Positions 9,173-19,832 are shown, counted from the first letter of the stretch. The stretch: 64,000 bases of DNA from an uncultured Tidjanibacter sp. (GCA_947852905.1 CANTVF010000003.1:62001-126000), one strand, 5' to 3'. Translations and numbers: made by a program. The notes: a model not told the origin generated them from the sequence alone.

Positions 9173-11287
9173 CTACTCGACGTCTTTACGGCGACCGGCG
9201 TTCTTCTCGATGATCTCCTTAGCTATGTTGGCCGGCACCTCTTCGAAATGGGAGAACTCCATGGAGGAAGTCGCACGTCCAGACGAAAGCGTCCTCAGTA
9301 CGGTAACGTAACCGAACATTTCGGAAAGGGGCACCTTGGCTTTGATAGCGCGGGCATTACCCTTCTGCTCCATGCCGGATACCTGACCGCGGCGTTTGTT
9401 CAAGTCGCCTATGATATCGCCCATGTACTCTTCCGGAGTAACCACTTCTACCGACATAACGGGCTCCTTGATAACGGGACCAGCCTTTACACCTGCCACA
9501 CGGAATGCGTTGCGGGCAACGATTTCGAACGACAGAGAGTCGGAGTCTACCGGGTGGAACGAACCGTCGCGGAGAATCACCTTCATGCTGTCTACGCCGA
9601 AACCTGCGAGAGGACCGTTGGCCATGGCAGCCGTAAAGCCTTTCTGTACCGACGGTATATATTCTTTCGGGATATTACCGCCCTTGACCTCGTCCACGAA
9701 CTGCAAGCCCATAACGCCTTCGTCTGCCGGACCGAGCTGGAATACGATGTCGGCGAACTTACCGCGACCGCCGGACTGTTTCTTGAACACTTCACGATGC
9801 TCTACAGGTGCGGTCAGAGCCTCCTTGTAGTTAACCTGCGGCTGACCCTGGTTGATCTCCACGCCGAACTCACGCCTCAGACGGTCTACGATAATATCGA
9901 GGTGCAACTCGCCCATACCGCGGATAATGGTCTGACCGTTCTCTTCATCGGTTTCGACCGTGAACGTCGGGTCTTCTTCAGACAGTTTGCTGAGAGCCAC
10001 ACCGAGTTTGTCAAGATCCTTCTGTGTTTTGGGTTCTACTGCAAGACCGATCACAGGCTCGGGGAAGGTCATGGATTCGAGCGAAATAGGATTCTTCTCG
10101 TCGCACAACGTATCGCCTGTACGCACATCCTTGAAACCTACCACGGCAGCTATGTCGCCGGCGCCTACGGTTTCGAGAGGATTCTGCTTGTTGGCATGCA
10201 TCTGATAGATACGGCTGATACGCTCCTTCTTGCCCGAACGGGAATTGAAAACGTAGCTACCCGCATCGAGCTTACCGGAATAAACGCGTATGAATGCCAG
10301 ACGGCCTACATACGGGTCGGTAGCGATCTTGAATGCGAGAGCCGCGAAAGGCTCGTTTTCCGACGGATGCCTTACCACTTCTTCGCCTGTCTGGGGGTCG
10401 GTACCTTTGATAGCCTCGATATCGAGAGGCGACGGCAGGTAAGCGACGATAGAGTCGAGCAAAAGCTGCACGCCCTTGTTCTTGAACGAGGAGCCGCACA
10501 ACATGGGCACTATCGTCATCTCGATCGTAGCCTTACGAATGGCATTCTTCAACTCGTCAGGAGTGATCGATTCCGGATCCTCGAAGAATTTTTCCATAAG
10601 AGCCTCGTCTACCGTAGCTACTTCCTCGATAAGTTTCGCACGCCACTCGTCCACTTCGGCCTTCATCGCAGCCGGCACTTCTTCGAAAGTATAGTTAACG
10701 AGTTCGCTCTTCTTGGCGTCGTCGTATATAAGCGCCCTATTATATATAAGGTCTACGACACCCACGAATTTATCTTCAGAACCTATAGGAAGAGCCACAG
10801 GCACTGCATTCGCGCCGAGACGCTCCTTGACCTGTGCGCATACGCCGAGAAAATCGGCTCCCGTGCGGTCCATTTTGTTGACATAACCGATACGGGGAAC
10901 GTTGTACTTGTCGGCCTGACGCCATACCGTTTCCGACTGGGGCTCTACACCGCCCACAGCGCAGAACGTAGCCACGGCGCCGTCGAGAATACGGAGCGAA
11001 CGCTCAACCTCGACGGTAAAGTCAACGTGTCCGGGAGTGTCGATAATATTGATCTGGTAAGTCTTGTCCTCATAGTGCCAGAATGCGGTAGTGGCCGCGG
11101 AGGTAATGGTAATACCCCTCTCCTGCTCCTGAACCATCCAGTCCATGGTAGCCGCGCCCTCATGTACCTCACCGATCTTATGAGTCTTACCCGTGTAAAA
11201 AAGGATACGCTCCGAGGTCGTCGTTTTACCGGCATCGATGTGAGCCATGATACCGATGTTACGTGTAAATTTAAGATCTCTTGCCAT
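9173..11287 (-). CDS. fusA: Elongation factor G
   Basis: 704 residues, standard for EF-G, the GTPase that drives ribosomal translocation and, with RRF, ribosome recycling. G-domain motifs are intact: AHIDAGKTT (G1), [11 protein letters not shown] (switch I), DTPGHVDF (G3) and NKMDRTGA (G4). The domain IV tip region (GFGVDSMKV) and the C-terminal domain with GMEQKGNA are also visible. It is the third gene of the str block, 15 bases after rpsG. Confidence 0.99.
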   Translation of the reverse strand: MARDLKFTRNIGIMAHIDAGKTTTSERILFYTGKTHKIGEVHEGAATMDWMVQEQERGITITSAATTAFWHYEDKTYQINIIDTPGHVDFTVEVERSLRILDGAVATFCAVGGVEPQSETVWRQADKYNVPRIGYVNKMDRTGADFLGVCAQVKERLGANAVPVALPIGSEDKFVGVVDLIYNRALIYDDAKKSELVNYTFEEVPAAMKAEVDEWRAKLIEEVATVDEALMEKFFEDPESITPDELKNAIRKATIEMTIVPMLCGSSFKNKGVQLLLDSIVAYLPSPLDIEAIKGTDPQTGEEVVRHPSENEPFAALAFKIATDPYVGRLAFIRVYSGKLDAGSYVFNSRSGKKERISRIYQMHANKQNPLETVGAGDIAAVVGFKDVRTGDTLCDEKNPISLESMTFPEPVIGLAVEPKTQKDLDKLGVALSKLSEEDPTFTVETDEENGQTIIRGMGELHLDIIVDRLRREFGVEINQGQPQVNYKEALTAPVEHREVFKKQSGGRGKFADIVFQLGPADEGVMGLQFVDEVKGGNIPKEYIPSVQKGFTAAMANGPLAGFGVDSMKVILRDGSFHPVDSDSLSFEIVARNAFRVAGVKAGPVIKEPVMSVEVVTPEEYMGDIIGDLNKRRGQVSGMEQKGNARAIKAKVPLSEMFGYVTVLRTLSSGRATSSMEFSHFEEVPANIAKEIIEKNAGRRKDVE

Positions 11288-11302
11288 ATAATATATATCC
11301 TC

Positions 11303-11779
11303 CTAAAATCTGAAGTGGGCGAATGCTTTGTTGGCTTCAGCCATACGGTGCATCTCCTCTTTACGTTTAAAGGCAGCGCCTTCCTGATTGTATGCGGCGA
11401 TTATTTCCGCAGACAGTTTCTCTGCCATCGATCTCCCGGCGCGTTTACGAGAATAAAGGACAAGATTCTTCATCGAAAGGGAAATCTTGCGCTCGGGTCT
11501 CACTTCAGTCGGAACCTGGAAAGTGGCGCCACCGATACGACGGGATTTTACCTCGACCTGCGGTGTGATGTTCTCCAATGCCTGCTTCCAAATCTCCAGA
11601 GGAGCCTTGTCCGCGTCCTTCATCTTCTCGCCGACGATATCCAACGCATCGTAGAATATCGTATAAGCAATACTCTTCTTACCATCCAGCATAAGGTTGT
11701 TTACAAACCTTGTCACAAGCACATCGTTGAACTTGGGATCCGGAAGCAGAATTCGCTTTTTAGGCTTAGCTTTTCTCAT
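11303..11779 (-). CDS. rpsG: 30S ribosomal protein S7
   Basis: 158 residues. S7 nucleates assembly of the small-subunit head and lines the E site. Motifs [35 protein letters not shown] and [16 protein letters not shown] are present. It follows rpsL by 107 bases in the usual str order. Confidence 0.98.
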   Translation of the reverse strand: MRKAKPKKRILLPDPKFNDVLVTRFVNNLMLDGKKSIAYTIFYDALDIVGEKMKDADKAPLEIWKQALENITPQVEVKSRRIGGATFQVPTEVRPERKISLSMKNLVLYSRKRAGRSMAEKLSAEIIAAYNQEGAAFKRKEEMHRMAEANKAFAHFRF

Positions 11780-11886
11780 TTTTTCTTGAAAATTCTTCTG
11801 TTGTGTTTTGCGGTGCCGTCAATTTTTCACTTCGCGCGGCAAGCCCGGCACCGGAACATGCACGCGATCAAAAAGTCCGGAAAGGA

Positions 11887-12288
11887 TTACTTCTTACCCT
11901 TCGCTGGAGCTGCACCAGCCTTAGGCCTCTTGGCACCGTATTTGGAACGACGCTGACGACGACCGTCTACGCCTGCCGAGTCGAGCGTACCGCGCACGAG
12001 GTGATAACGAACACCGGGAAGGTCTTTCACACGACCGCCGCGCACCAATACGATAGAGTGCTCCTGCAAGTTGTGACCTTCGCCCGGAATGTAGGCATTC
12101 ACCTCCTTCTGGTTGGTCAACTTAACCCTCGCAACCTTACGCATGGCCGAGTTAGGCTTCTTAGGGGTAGTGGTGTACACACGCACACATACTCCTCGCC
12201 TCTGCGGACATGCGTCGAGTGCCGGAGCTTTACTCTTGTCCTCCATGCGCACCCGTCCTTTTCTTACTAACTGTTGAATAGTTGGCAT
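11887..12288 (-). CDS. rpsL: 30S ribosomal protein S12
   Basis: 133 residues starting [12 protein letters not shown], with [17 protein letters not shown] and the [10 protein letters not shown] loop. S12 controls decoding accuracy and is the site of streptomycin-resistance mutations; the lysine in TPKKPNS corresponds to the classic streptomycin-sensitive K42-K43 region. It is the first gene of the ribosomal supercluster, with a promoter box about 75 bases upstream. Confidence 0.98.
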   Translation of the reverse strand: MPTIQQLVRKGRVRMEDKSKAPALDACPQRRGVCVRVYTTTPKKPNSAMRKVARVKLTNQKEVNAYIPGEGHNLQEHSIVLVRGGRVKDLPGVRYHLVRGTLDSAGVDGRRQRRSKYGAKRPKAGAAPAKGKK

Positions 12289-12362
12289 TTTAAAAACTTT
12301 TGTCCTTTAGTTTGAGTAACTTAACTATTGTTTTTCTCGTAATTCCGCTTTTAAACGGACTG

Positions 12363-12370
12363 CAAATATA
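12363..12370 (-). promoter_or_regulatory. -7 promoter box of the str-S10-spc cluster
   Basis: The minus strand reads TATATTTG, exactly TAnnTTTG. It lies 75 bases upstream of the rpsL start. No TTTG sits at the ideal 19-20 base distance, so only the -7 half is supported. Confidence 0.55.
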
Positions 12371-12725
12371 GTTATTTTTTCGCAATCGCCATATTACGCG
12401 CAAACTTTTTCACCACGTTTCGGCCGGATTTACAGCATTTTCGGCGCTCCGCGGGGCCGCGCACTATTATTTTTACATATAATTTCCGCCACAAAATAGT
12501 TTTATCTTATAGAGATGCCTGTAACAAAACCAATAACACAATCGAAATCACCGATTTACATACAACAGTTTCACGATTAGACAGGCACAGAACGACCGTA
12601 TAAACACGCCTTTCCGCCACTCGCCGGAATATCGAAAAACATCATCTCCCACTGGAAATCAAGCCGCATAGAAAAATAGCCGCAGCAGAGGGAACCGTCG
12701 CGCACAGATTTCGGACAGTTTTGCA

Positions 12726-12733
12726 TATCTTTG
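12726..12733 (+). promoter_or_regulatory. -7 promoter box of leuS
   Basis: TATCTTTG matches TAnnTTTG and ends 29 bases before the leuS ATG. No good -33 element is seen (TTTC around 12709). Confidence 0.5.
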
Positions 12734-12762
12734 CATTTCAACAATTCAACGGAATCGAACTT

Positions 12763-15519
12763 ATGGAATACAATTTCCGGGAGATAGAGCCCAAATGGCA
12801 GAAAGAATGGGCGGAGCGCAAGACCTATAAGGTAGAGACAGACCATTCGCGACCAAAATATTACGTACTCGACATGTTTCCGTATCCCTCCGGCGCCGGA
12901 CTTCACGTCGGCCACCCGCTCGGATACATCGCATCGGACATATATACCCGCTACAAACGTCTGTGCGGTTTCAACGTTCTGCACCCGATGGGATTCGACT
13001 CTTTCGGATTGCCCGCCGAACAGTATGCCATACAGACCGGCCAGCACCCGGCAATCACCACTGCGCAGAACATAGCGCGTTACAGGGAACAGCTCGACAA
13101 GCTCGGCTTCTCATACGACTGGGACAGAATGGTGCAGACCAGCGATCCGGAGTATTACAAATGGACGCAGTGGGCTTTCCTAAAAATGTTCGACAGCTAT
13201 TACGATTACGACAGACGTCAGGCACGCCCCATATCGGAACTCACAGCCTTACTTTCCAGCACGGGCACCGCAGGGCTGAATGCGGCTTGCTCGGAAAAAC
13301 TGGAGCTGACGGCCGAAGAGTGGAACGCTGCCGACGAAAGGCGCAAGCAAGAGATACTGTTGAACTACCGACTCGCATACCGTGCCGACACGACGGTCAA
13401 CTGGTGCGAGGCACTCGGAACGGTACTGGCCAACGACGAAGTGGTCAACGGGCTGTCCGTACGCGGCGGTTATCCGGTCGTACAAAAGAGGATGAAACAG
13501 TGGCTGCTGCGTGTCAGCGCCTATGCCGAACGCTTGCTCGAAGGCATGGAGAAGCTGGAATGGAGCGAATCGCTCAAGGAGATACAACGCAACTGGATCG
13601 GCCGCAGCGTAGGAGCTCAGGTGTTCTTCGGCATAAAGGATAGCGACCATAAACTCGAAATATTCACCACACGTCCCGACACCATATTCGGCTCGACATT
13701 CATGGTCATAGCGCCCGAACACGATCTCGTACCCGAACTGACAGCACCGGCACAGCGAAAACAGGTGGAGGATTACCTCGAAGAGACGAAAAAACGCTCC
13801 GAAAGGGAACGCATGGCCGACACCAAACGCGTCAGCGGCGTATTCACCGGATCGTATGCGGTCAACCCGTTCAACGGAAAGGAACTGCCCGTATATATAA
13901 GCGACTACGTACTCGCAGGCTACGGCACGGGAGCTATCATGGCCGTACCGGCGCACGACTCCCGCGACTACGCTTTCGCGCGCCACTTCGGTCTCGACAT
14001 AATACCCGTCGTGGAGGGCGGCGACATCGCGACGGCAAGTTACGACGCCAAGGAGGGACGCATGATAAATTCGGAATTCCTCGACGGACTCGACGTAAAG
14101 GAAGCTATCGAACGCATGTTCCGGGAGATAGAATCGCGCGGCCTCGGCAAACGTCAGGTCAACTACCGTCTGCGCGACGCTATATTCTCGCGGCAAAGAT
14201 ACTGGGGCGAGCCTTTCCCGATATATTACAAAGACGACACGGCCTATCCTCTCACGGAAGAAGAATTGCCGCTACGCCTGCCGGAAATATCCGATTTCAG
14301 ACCCACGAGTTCGGGCGAGCCGCCTCTGGCACGCGCAAAAGAGTGGCACACGAAAGAGGGATACCCCTACGAAACCAGTACGATGCCCGGTTTCGCAGGC
14401 TCGTCGGCCTACTATTTCCGTTACATGGATCCCCACAACGACAAAGAGCTCGTAAGTCGCGAGGCCAACGAATACTGGCGCAGCGTAGACCTGTACATAG
14501 GAGGGATAGAACACGCTACGGGACACCTCATATACTCGCGTTTCTGGAACAAATTCCTGTACGACACGGGATACGTAGCGGAGGACGAGCCGTTCCGCAA
14601 ACTCGTCAACCAAGGCATGATACAGGGACGTTCCAATTTCGTATACAGGATCAACGGCACGAACAAATTCGTTTCGTTAGGGTTGAAAGACGGCTACGAC
14701 ACCCAACCTCTCCACGTAGACGTAAATATCGTACGCAACGACATACTCGACACGGAAGCCTTCCGGCGCTGGAGACCGGAATTCGCCGATGCGGAATTCA
14801 TTCTGGAAGACGGCAAATACGTGTGCGGCTGGGCTGTAGAGAAGATGAGCAAATCCATGTACAACGTCGTAAATCCGGACTATATCGTGGAGAATTACGG
14901 CGCCGACACCATGCGCATGTACGAAATGTTCCTCGGTCCGCTCGAACAGAGCAAACCTTGGGATACGAACGGCATCGACGGCGTGGCCAAATTCCTGCGT
15001 CGTTTCTGGAGGCTGTTCTTCGACAAAGACGGTTCGTTGCGCGTGAGCGATGACAAGGCCACGGCGAAAGAACTGAAAACGCTCCATAAGACTATCAAAA
15101 AGATCAGCGAGGATATAGAGAATTTCTCCTTCAACACTTCCGTCAGCGCCTTCATGATATGTCTGAACGAACTTGGCGACTGCAACAAACGCGAGATACT
15201 CGAACCGTTGCTCGTTCTGCTCGCGCCCTTCGCTCCCCATATCACGGAAGAGTTATGGCACCAGCTCGGACACGACAGCACGATATTCGATGCCAGATAC
15301 CCGGCATTCGATCCTAACATGCTCGTTGAAAACAGTTTCGAATATCCCGTCTCGGTCAACGGCAAAATGAGATTCAAAAAGGAACTGCCGCTCGGAATGT
15401 CCGCCAGCGAAGCGGAAGCCGCAGTGCTTTCCGATCCCCAAATGGAGAAGTACACCGAAGGCAAGCAGGTGCGCAAAGTCATCGTAGTACCCGGCAAGAT
15501 AATCAACGTGGTAATATGA
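12763..15519 (+). CDS. leuS: Leucyl-tRNA synthetase
   Basis: 918 residues from the chosen start [16 protein letters not shown]; an ATG 14 codons upstream lies within the promoter box and is rejected. It charges tRNA-Leu with leucine. The class I motifs are clear: [16 protein letters not shown] (HIGH) near residue 45 and [11 protein letters not shown] (KMSKS) near 690. The CP1 editing domain is between them ([19 protein letters not shown]), and an anticodon-binding and C-terminal domain follow. A strong intrinsic terminator lies downstream. Confidence 0.98.
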   Translation: MEYNFREIEPKWQKEWAERKTYKVETDHSRPKYYVLDMFPYPSGAGLHVGHPLGYIASDIYTRYKRLCGFNVLHPMGFDSFGLPAEQYAIQTGQHPAITTAQNIARYREQLDKLGFSYDWDRMVQTSDPEYYKWTQWAFLKMFDSYYDYDRRQARPISELTALLSSTGTAGLNAACSEKLELTAEEWNAADERRKQEILLNYRLAYRADTTVNWCEALGTVLANDEVVNGLSVRGGYPVVQKRMKQWLLRVSAYAERLLEGMEKLEWSESLKEIQRNWIGRSVGAQVFFGIKDSDHKLEIFTTRPDTIFGSTFMVIAPEHDLVPELTAPAQRKQVEDYLEETKKRSERERMADTKRVSGVFTGSYAVNPFNGKELPVYISDYVLAGYGTGAIMAVPAHDSRDYAFARHFGLDIIPVVEGGDIATASYDAKEGRMINSEFLDGLDVKEAIERMFREIESRGLGKRQVNYRLRDAIFSRQRYWGEPFPIYYKDDTAYPLTEEELPLRLPEISDFRPTSSGEPPLARAKEWHTKEGYPYETSTMPGFAGSSAYYFRYMDPHNDKELVSREANEYWRSVDLYIGGIEHATGHLIYSRFWNKFLYDTGYVAEDEPFRKLVNQGMIQGRSNFVYRINGTNKFVSLGLKDGYDTQPLHVDVNIVRNDILDTEAFRRWRPEFADAEFILEDGKYVCGWAVEKMSKSMYNVVNPDYIVENYGADTMRMYEMFLGPLEQSKPWDTNGIDGVAKFLRRFWRLFFDKDGSLRVSDDKATAKELKTLHKTIKKISEDIENFSFNTSVSAFMICLNELGDCNKREILEPLLVLLAPFAPHITEELWHQLGHDSTIFDARYPAFDPNMLVENSFEYPVSVNGKMRFKKELPLGMSASEAEAAVLSDPQMEKYTEGKQVRKVIVVPGKIINVVI

Positions 15520-15572
15520 TTCGGTTACTCACGACCTCGTAAGGCAAAAAACATCTCCCAAAGCATATCACG

Positions 15573-15602
15573 CCCCCGGTTTGTAAAACCGGGGGTTTTG
15601 TT
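15573..15602 (+). terminator. Intrinsic terminator of leuS
   Basis: A perfect 10-bp GC-rich stem (CCCCCGGTTT at 15573-15582 with AAACCGGGGG at 15586-15595), a 3-base loop and a following TTTTGTTTT tract, starting about 50 bases after the leuS stop. Confidence 0.95.
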
Positions 15603-16162
15603 TTACGAGCTGCCGAACGACATACGTCCGTTCTATGCAGAAAGCACATCCCCAAAAATATGCAGCGACTATATGGTCAAAACTCGAAATATCTCTCATC
15701 CGGTATATCGACCGCCACACAACGCAAACAAAAAACAGACCTCGTCAATTTATAGACGGTCTCATAGCCCCGCACATGTAAATGAAAACTCTGCAATTCG
15801 CCCTCAAAACGAATTTTCACAAAGCTATCCATAAAACCCTACGCGATATTGAAAATACTCTCCATACCACAGAAAGGACTCACTCCCATTATCACTTAGC
15901 ATACGCCGCCAATGTATGATACAGTCGCAATATCCGAATACCGATTATTCATCGCAAGCCAATCATAGAAAGTCATGAAAATACTTAAGCCGAATTTTTG
16001 AGCAGAACGGATGACCCGCATGTCATCGCCGTTTTTGTAAATTCGGTCTACGTATCGAGTATGTTTGTCTTTCACTACCGCGTACACCAGGCATACAATG
16101 AAACAGAACGGTTTTTCCGGCTAATTCAACCAAAGCTCATAACCTCATTTGTTAACAACAAA
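15603..16162. other. Gene-poor stretch after leuS
   Basis: 560 AT-rich bases between the leuS terminator and the next hairpin. No recognisable gene. Several short reading frames cross it; the only ones not obviously random are a 51-codon minus-strand frame at 15677-15832 and a 63-codon minus-strand frame at 15896-16087, neither with a recognisable family. Confidence 0.4.
15677..15832 (-). CDS. Possible small ORF (51 residues), unrecognised
   Basis: Reads MDSFVKIRFEGELQSFHLH and ends ERYFEF before TGA. It is a mixture of charged and aromatic residues with no signal peptide or membrane segment. An in-frame stop lies three codons before the ATG. No promoter, neighbour or family supports it; it could be chance or a remnant. 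Confidence 0.15.
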   Translation of the reverse strand: MDSFVKIRFEGELQSFHLHVRGYETVYKLTRSVFCLRCVAVDIPDERYFEF

Positions 16163-16193
16163 AAAAGCGACCGCCGTTTCGGCAATCGCTTTT
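16163..16193. terminator. Two-way hairpin terminator
   Basis: Stem AAAAGCGA (16163-16170) with TCGCTTTT (16186-16193), topped by GCCG/CGGC around a TTT loop. The outer A/T arms make it work in both directions. It lies downstream, on the minus strand, of a tRNA-like remnant and the tRNA-Thr gene. Confidence 0.7.
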
Positions 16194-16198
16194 CAAGA

Positions 16199-16270
16199 GT
16201 CGTCGACGAGGATTAACTTAACTGCGTCCGTTTTTCCTCTCTCGCTGCCACGGGGGCGCGTTCAACCTCG
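16199..16270 (-). pseudogene. Possible decayed tRNA-Thr-like remnant
   Basis: The plus-strand string GTCGACGAGGATT-AACTT at about 16200-16217 closely matches the 3' part of the nearby tRNA-Thr gene (GTTGACGAGGATTGAACTC at 16407-16425). The rest does not fold as a tRNA. Like the intact gene, it is followed by its own hairpin terminator, which suggests a tandem duplication of tRNA plus terminator in which one copy decayed. Confidence 0.25.
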
Positions 16271-16308
16271 AAACCGAATTTTGACAATTGCTATGCAATA
16301 AACGAATC

Positions 16309-16361
16309 CGAAAAGGAAACCGCATCAGAACTTTGTTTTGATGCGGTTTCCTTTTCGTTTT
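16309..16361. terminator. 19-bp hairpin terminator of tRNA-Thr
   Basis: Perfect 19-bp inverted repeat (16309-16327 and 16339-16357; core GGAAACCGCATC) around an 11-base loop, with TTTT following on the plus strand and T-rich arms on the minus strand. It starts about 40 bases beyond the 3' end of tRNA-Thr on the minus strand. Confidence 0.8.
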
Positions 16362-16402
16362 ATCTGCTTTACAGCAGCTGTAAAAATTCGATTTCTTTCT
16401 TG

Positions 16403-16474
<72 letters not shown>

Positions 16475-16491
16475 ATTGACTTTCTGCGGCA

Positions 16492-16522
16492 CAAAAGTAG
16501 AGATCATTTTTCAATTTTCCAA
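16492..16522 (-). promoter_or_regulatory. Promoter of tRNA-Thr
   Basis: The minus strand reads TTG (16522-16520), 20 bases, then TACTTTTG (16499-16492), a good match to the Bacteroidetes -33/-7 promoter. The -7 box ends 18 bases before the tRNA. Confidence 0.7.
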
Positions 16523-16788
16523 CTACATGGCATAATTTCGCCGCATTTTAATCTCTTTTATTCGAGTAGGAAGCCCAATAGCCCCTTACAAGGCATTCTG
16601 CCGGACATTTATATATACCGCCATGCACGTGCATATGACAACAATCAGCTATCCGTAAAGAAGATGTGCACTGTCAGACGACGTCCGACAAACATTCCGC
16701 ACTGCAACTCGCGGAGAACTAAAATGTACCGGACTTTTTTCTTCGATGTTTTTCGCCCGCCACAGGTAATAAAACATAAGAATATTCG

Positions 16789-16796
16789 TATTTTTG
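16789..16796 (+). promoter_or_regulatory. -7 box for the small membrane protein and SDR genes
   Basis: TATTTTTG matches TAnnTTTG, 16 bases before the ATG at 16813. No clear -33 element is seen. Confidence 0.5.
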
Positions 16797-16812
16797 GGGC
16801 AAATTTATAACC

Positions 16813-17040
16813 ATGGACAGATTCAAAAAATTAAAGCGTGTCATCGTACTGCTGACGGCGCTCTTCTCACTGGATCTGGTACTGCTCGTACTCATGATTC
16901 CCGTCCGCACGATAATGACGTGGGCGGTTATAGTCACGCAGGTTATAGTGGTAATATATTTCTGCGCATTGTCGCTGGCATTCCTCAAAGAATCCAAAGA
17001 GCGAAACGAAAACGGCGACGACACCGGAAAAAGCAAATGA
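16813..17040 (+). CDS. Small two-helix membrane protein, unrecognised
   Basis: 75 residues. A basic start (MDRFKKLKR) is followed by two hydrophobic stretches, about residues 10-29 and 37-57, and a charged hydrophilic tail (KESKERNENGDDTGKSK). It would sit in the inner membrane with both ends probably cytoplasmic. The gene starts 16 bases after a -7 box and ends 31 bases before the threonine dehydrogenase gene, so the two are likely co-transcribed. I do not recognise a family, and its function is unknown. Confidence 0.7.
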   Translation: MDRFKKLKRVIVLLTALFSLDLVLLVLMIPVRTIMTWAVIVTQVIVVIYFCALSLAFLKESKERNENGDDTGKSK

Positions 17041-17071
17041 CGGCAAGAAGTTTTTTAAACACATAAATCCA

Positions 17072-18028
17072 ATGAAAAGAATTCTTATCATCGGCGCCGG
17101 CGGACAGATCGGTTCCGAACTTACGATGAGGCTCCGGAGCGTTTACGGAAATGACAACGTTGTAGCTACGGACATGCGCGAATGCCCCGCTCTCGCAGCC
17201 AACGGTCCTTTCTTTCTGTTGAATGCCCTCGACAGGACGGCTTACGCCGAACTTGTAAAGAAGTATAAGATCGATTCCATCTACAACCTTGTCGCACTCC
17301 TGTCGGCAACAGGCGAAGCCGTACCCCAGAAAGCATGGGAGATCAATATGGGCGCCCTGCTCAACTCGCTTGAAATAGCCCGCGAATACAACTGCGCGCT
17401 CTTCACGCCGAGTTCGATAGGCGCTTTCGGTCCCAATACTCCCAAAGTAAAGACTCCGCAGGATACGGTAATGCGTCCTACGACCATGTACGGTGTCTGC
17501 AAGGTAACGGGCGAACTGCTCGGCGACTACTATCACCAGCGTTTTGGCGTCGATACCCGCAGCGTACGTTTCCCCGGTCTTATTTCCAACGTGACGCTCC
17601 CCGGAGGAGGCACTACCGACTATGCAGTGGAAATATACTACGAAGCCGTTAAAAAGGGCTCTTTCGTATGCCCCATACCGGCTGACGTATATATGGACAT
17701 GATGTATATGCCCGACGCTCTCGATGCCATGATCCAGATCATGGAGGCCGATCCGGCAAAACTCGTTCACCGCAACAGCTTCAACGTTACGGCCATGAGT
17801 TTCACACCCGAAATACTCTATGCCGAACTCCGCAAAGCGATGCCGGGCTTCTCCATGACCTACGACGTGGATCCCGTCAAGGAAGCTATCGCACGCAGCT
17901 GGCCTGACAGCCTCGACGACTCATGCGCCCGCGAAGAGTGGGGTTGGAATCCGAAATGGGACCTCGCTTCCATGACGCAGGACATGCTTCGCGCCGTCCG
18001 CGAGAAAAAGGAAAAGGGACTCATCTAA
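17072..18028 (+). CDS. SDR-type L-threonine 3-dehydrogenase
   Basis: 318 residues of the extended short-chain dehydrogenase (NAD-dependent epimerase) fold. The Rossmann motif GAGGQIG is at residues 8-14, the catalytic Ser region TPSSIGAFG at 112-120, and the YxxxK pair Y140/K144 in MYGVCK. The segment GGGTTDYAVEIYYEAV is characteristic of the threonine dehydrogenases of this fold known from Bacteroidetes and trypanosomes, which oxidise L-threonine to 2-amino-3-ketobutyrate with NAD. A sugar-nucleotide epimerase is less likely. A strong terminator follows. Confidence 0.85.
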   Translation: MKRILIIGAGGQIGSELTMRLRSVYGNDNVVATDMRECPALAANGPFFLLNALDRTAYAELVKKYKIDSIYNLVALLSATGEAVPQKAWEINMGALLNSLEIAREYNCALFTPSSIGAFGPNTPKVKTPQDTVMRPTTMYGVCKVTGELLGDYYHQRFGVDTRSVRFPGLISNVTLPGGGTTDYAVEIYYEAVKKGSFVCPIPADVYMDMMYMPDALDAMIQIMEADPAKLVHRNSFNVTAMSFTPEILYAELRKAMPGFSMTYDVDPVKEAIARSWPDSLDDSCAREEWGWNPKWDLASMTQDMLRAVREKKEKGLI

Positions 18029-18066
18029 AAGCAAGCTCTCTTATCGCCCTAAAAGGCTTTACACTT

Positions 18067-18097
18067 AAAAGCGCCGTAATTGTATACGGCGCTTTTT
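18067..18097 (+). terminator. Intrinsic terminator of the SDR gene
   Basis: AAAAGCGCCGTA (18067-18078) pairs perfectly with TACGGCGCTTTT (18085-18096), 6-base loop, followed by T. It lies 39 bases after the stop codon. Confidence 0.9.
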
Positions 18098-19149
18098 CAA
18101 TTTCACACTATACGGTAAAATGGCCAACGTATCCCGCATGGAATTTCATCCCAGTCATCGTTGCCGTATAGCAACACTCGTACGGATCATGGAAAACAAA
18201 ACTCCTAATCCTTAAATCGAAAAAAACGACATATAAGAAAAACAACCTACCGACTGCATATAATCACCTTTTAATATTTTCCATATGCGTCAACTAATCG
18301 GTAAAGACCTAACGACAAGTCCGTATAAGTTCTGTTTCCGCATCTAAAACATAACTTTCAACATTATCGTACAATCGACTTTGTATAGATCATTGGGAAC
18401 AATAACCTACGAATGTCGGTAAATGGAAGAATCCGCCTAACGCCGCCTCGGACCAGATATAATCTTCTCGGATAACAAATCGATTTTGTTTCTCGATATA
18501 CCATTCGTTAATGTCATTGTAACGATATTAGGTAACATTCTCTATCATAAATCATGGCACAGTAATATCTATAAGCCTACAAAACCGTACGATAAAACAT
18601 ATTCCGACCATAGCGAAATTCCTTTTACAGTCTTAATGTTTCAGCCTTTCTATCCAGGTTGTCCGTATGCTTAACATACCATTTCTTTGCATCGGCCTTA
18701 AAAACAATGTCATAAAACAGTTCTCATATCCGTATCCGACACTTTAACATGAAAAAGACAGCCGCAAGATTGTAGCCGCTTCTTTAGACAGTCTTTACAA
18801 CATTCAATAGTCGCACCGTTATCCACTCCCACTATTATATGTCCGGGTCCAAAATACCTAATCTCGATATTTAACGACAGAATATCCATACCAGCACCAA
18901 TAGCGGCAACCATAACCTGCAAGTCGATTGTCGACCGACATTACCGGAAACCGACCTCTGCATGCACATGCCTTTACAGTATAAACGCACGTTATTATCA
19001 TCGTAAGGAACAGGATCCTTATTATAGGTCGCATTACCAAATCCGGAATCCTATATGAATCACGATCGTGGAAGACTCCTCATGGAGACTACAAAACAAT
19101 AGCTCTGCATATCAATTATCGAATATGCAGAGCCATAAAATATTAGCAA
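18098..19149. other. 1-kb AT-rich stretch without a clear gene
   Basis: No annotated-type gene can be supported between the SDR terminator and the tRNA-His terminator. On the minus strand two overlapping frames, 18858-19040 and 18710-18922, together look slightly protein-like (a hydrophobic signal-like start in the first, a Cys-containing body in the second) and might be a frameshifted relic. Otherwise I see nothing. Confidence 0.4.
18710..19040 (-). pseudogene. Possible frameshifted secreted-protein relic
   Basis: Frame one (from 19040) begins MVMRPIIRILFLTMIITCVY, resembling a signal peptide, and runs to 18858. A second frame overlapping it runs to 18710 and reads IEIRYFGPGHIIVGVDNGATIE then a Cys-rich end. 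A single frameshift could join them. No family is recognised; this may equally be chance in AT-rich sequence. Confidence 0.15.
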
Positions 19150-19175
19150 TAAAAAAAGGCCTCGTAAAAGGCCTT
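19150..19175 (-). terminator. Terminator of tRNA-His
   Basis: On the minus strand AAGGCC (19175-19170), 8-base loop, GGCCTT (19161-19156), then a run of T (19157-19151). It begins two bases after the encoded CCA end of the tRNA. Confidence 0.9.
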
Positions 19176-19176
19176 C

Positions 19177-19254
19177 TGGGGTGGAAGATGGGGCTCGAAC
19201 CCACGACACCCAGAACCACAATCTGGTGCTCTAACCAACTGAGCTACATCCACC
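19177..19254 (-). tRNA. tRNA-His (anticodon GTG), CCA encoded
   Basis: Minus-strand cloverleaf with anticodon stem CCAGA/TCTGG and loop TTGTGGT. The extra G at -1 (19254) pairs with discriminator C73, the identity element for histidine. CCA is encoded at 19179-19177. The acceptor stem GTGGATG/CTTCCAC has one T-T mismatch at the sixth pair; the other stems pair well. Confidence 0.95.
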
Positions 19255-19832
19255 ATATCACAGCCTCACGGCTATGTGACTGCAAAAGTAATACAACTTT
19301 TCTTTTTTTCAAAAAAACGGACGAAATTGTTTTTACTCTACACAACACATATACTTGCCTACGATAACAATCCGCAATCGGTATTTACAGAAGAAGTTAT
19401 CGAACTCCTATCCTTATTAATACCCCCGACCGCTCGGAAATATTGATTACAAGCATGCACCATATTGTCACCAAATACATAATGCTACATACTACCAAAC
19501 ATCATCTCATGATTATTTCCCGATTCAGGCAAAAAGGCCATTCTCCCGACAAACAACCGCTACCACATGATTCATCCGAAACGTAAACTGAAAACAGCAG
19601 GACTGCCATAAGCGAACGGCACTACCACAATGGGTAATACAAATATTCCAAATATAAGAGGCTATTAATATGCTAAAAATATGTTCACGACATCAGCGTA
19701 CCGTTACAGTCGAAAAAACATAGTAACGATAAAATTTGAATCCAATACAGGATACAACAAATCCGCATATGTTACGACAATCGACGACACGACGTATATT
19801 ACATCCGCCATCTCTTACATCGTGGCATAATC
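19255..19832. other. 578-base spacer between tRNA-His and the exbD terminator
   Basis: It holds the tRNA-His promoter at 19283-19313. The remainder is AT-rich, with no gene, repeat or stable hairpin that I can support. Confidence 0.45.
19283..19313 (-). promoter_or_regulatory. Promoter of tRNA-His
   Basis: The minus strand reads TTTG (19313-19310), exactly 19 bases, then TACTTTTG (19290-19283): a full consensus Bacteroidetes promoter. The -7 box ends 28 bases before the tRNA. Confidence 0.8.

Larger units (their letters stand above)
12289..12762. other. Divergent rpsL-leuS intergenic region
   Basis: 474 bases between divergently transcribed rpsL and leuS. It carries a minus-strand -7 box for rpsL (12363-12370) and a plus-strand -7 box for leuS (12726-12733). 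The rest is AT-rich near rpsL with no gene, repeat or hairpin that I can support; the reading frames crossing it are not gene-like. Confidence 0.5.
16475..16812. other. Spacer between tRNA-Thr and the small membrane protein gene
   Basis: 338 bases holding two divergent promoters: one for tRNA-Thr on the minus strand (16492-16522) and one for the membrane protein gene on the plus strand (16789-16796). I see nothing else in it. Confidence 0.5.

Noticed and set aside
9248-11956. A 902-codon plus-strand frame opposite fusA and rpsG
   Set aside because: It is antisense to two essential, well-recognised genes and has no recognisable domain or start; it results from codon bias in fusA.
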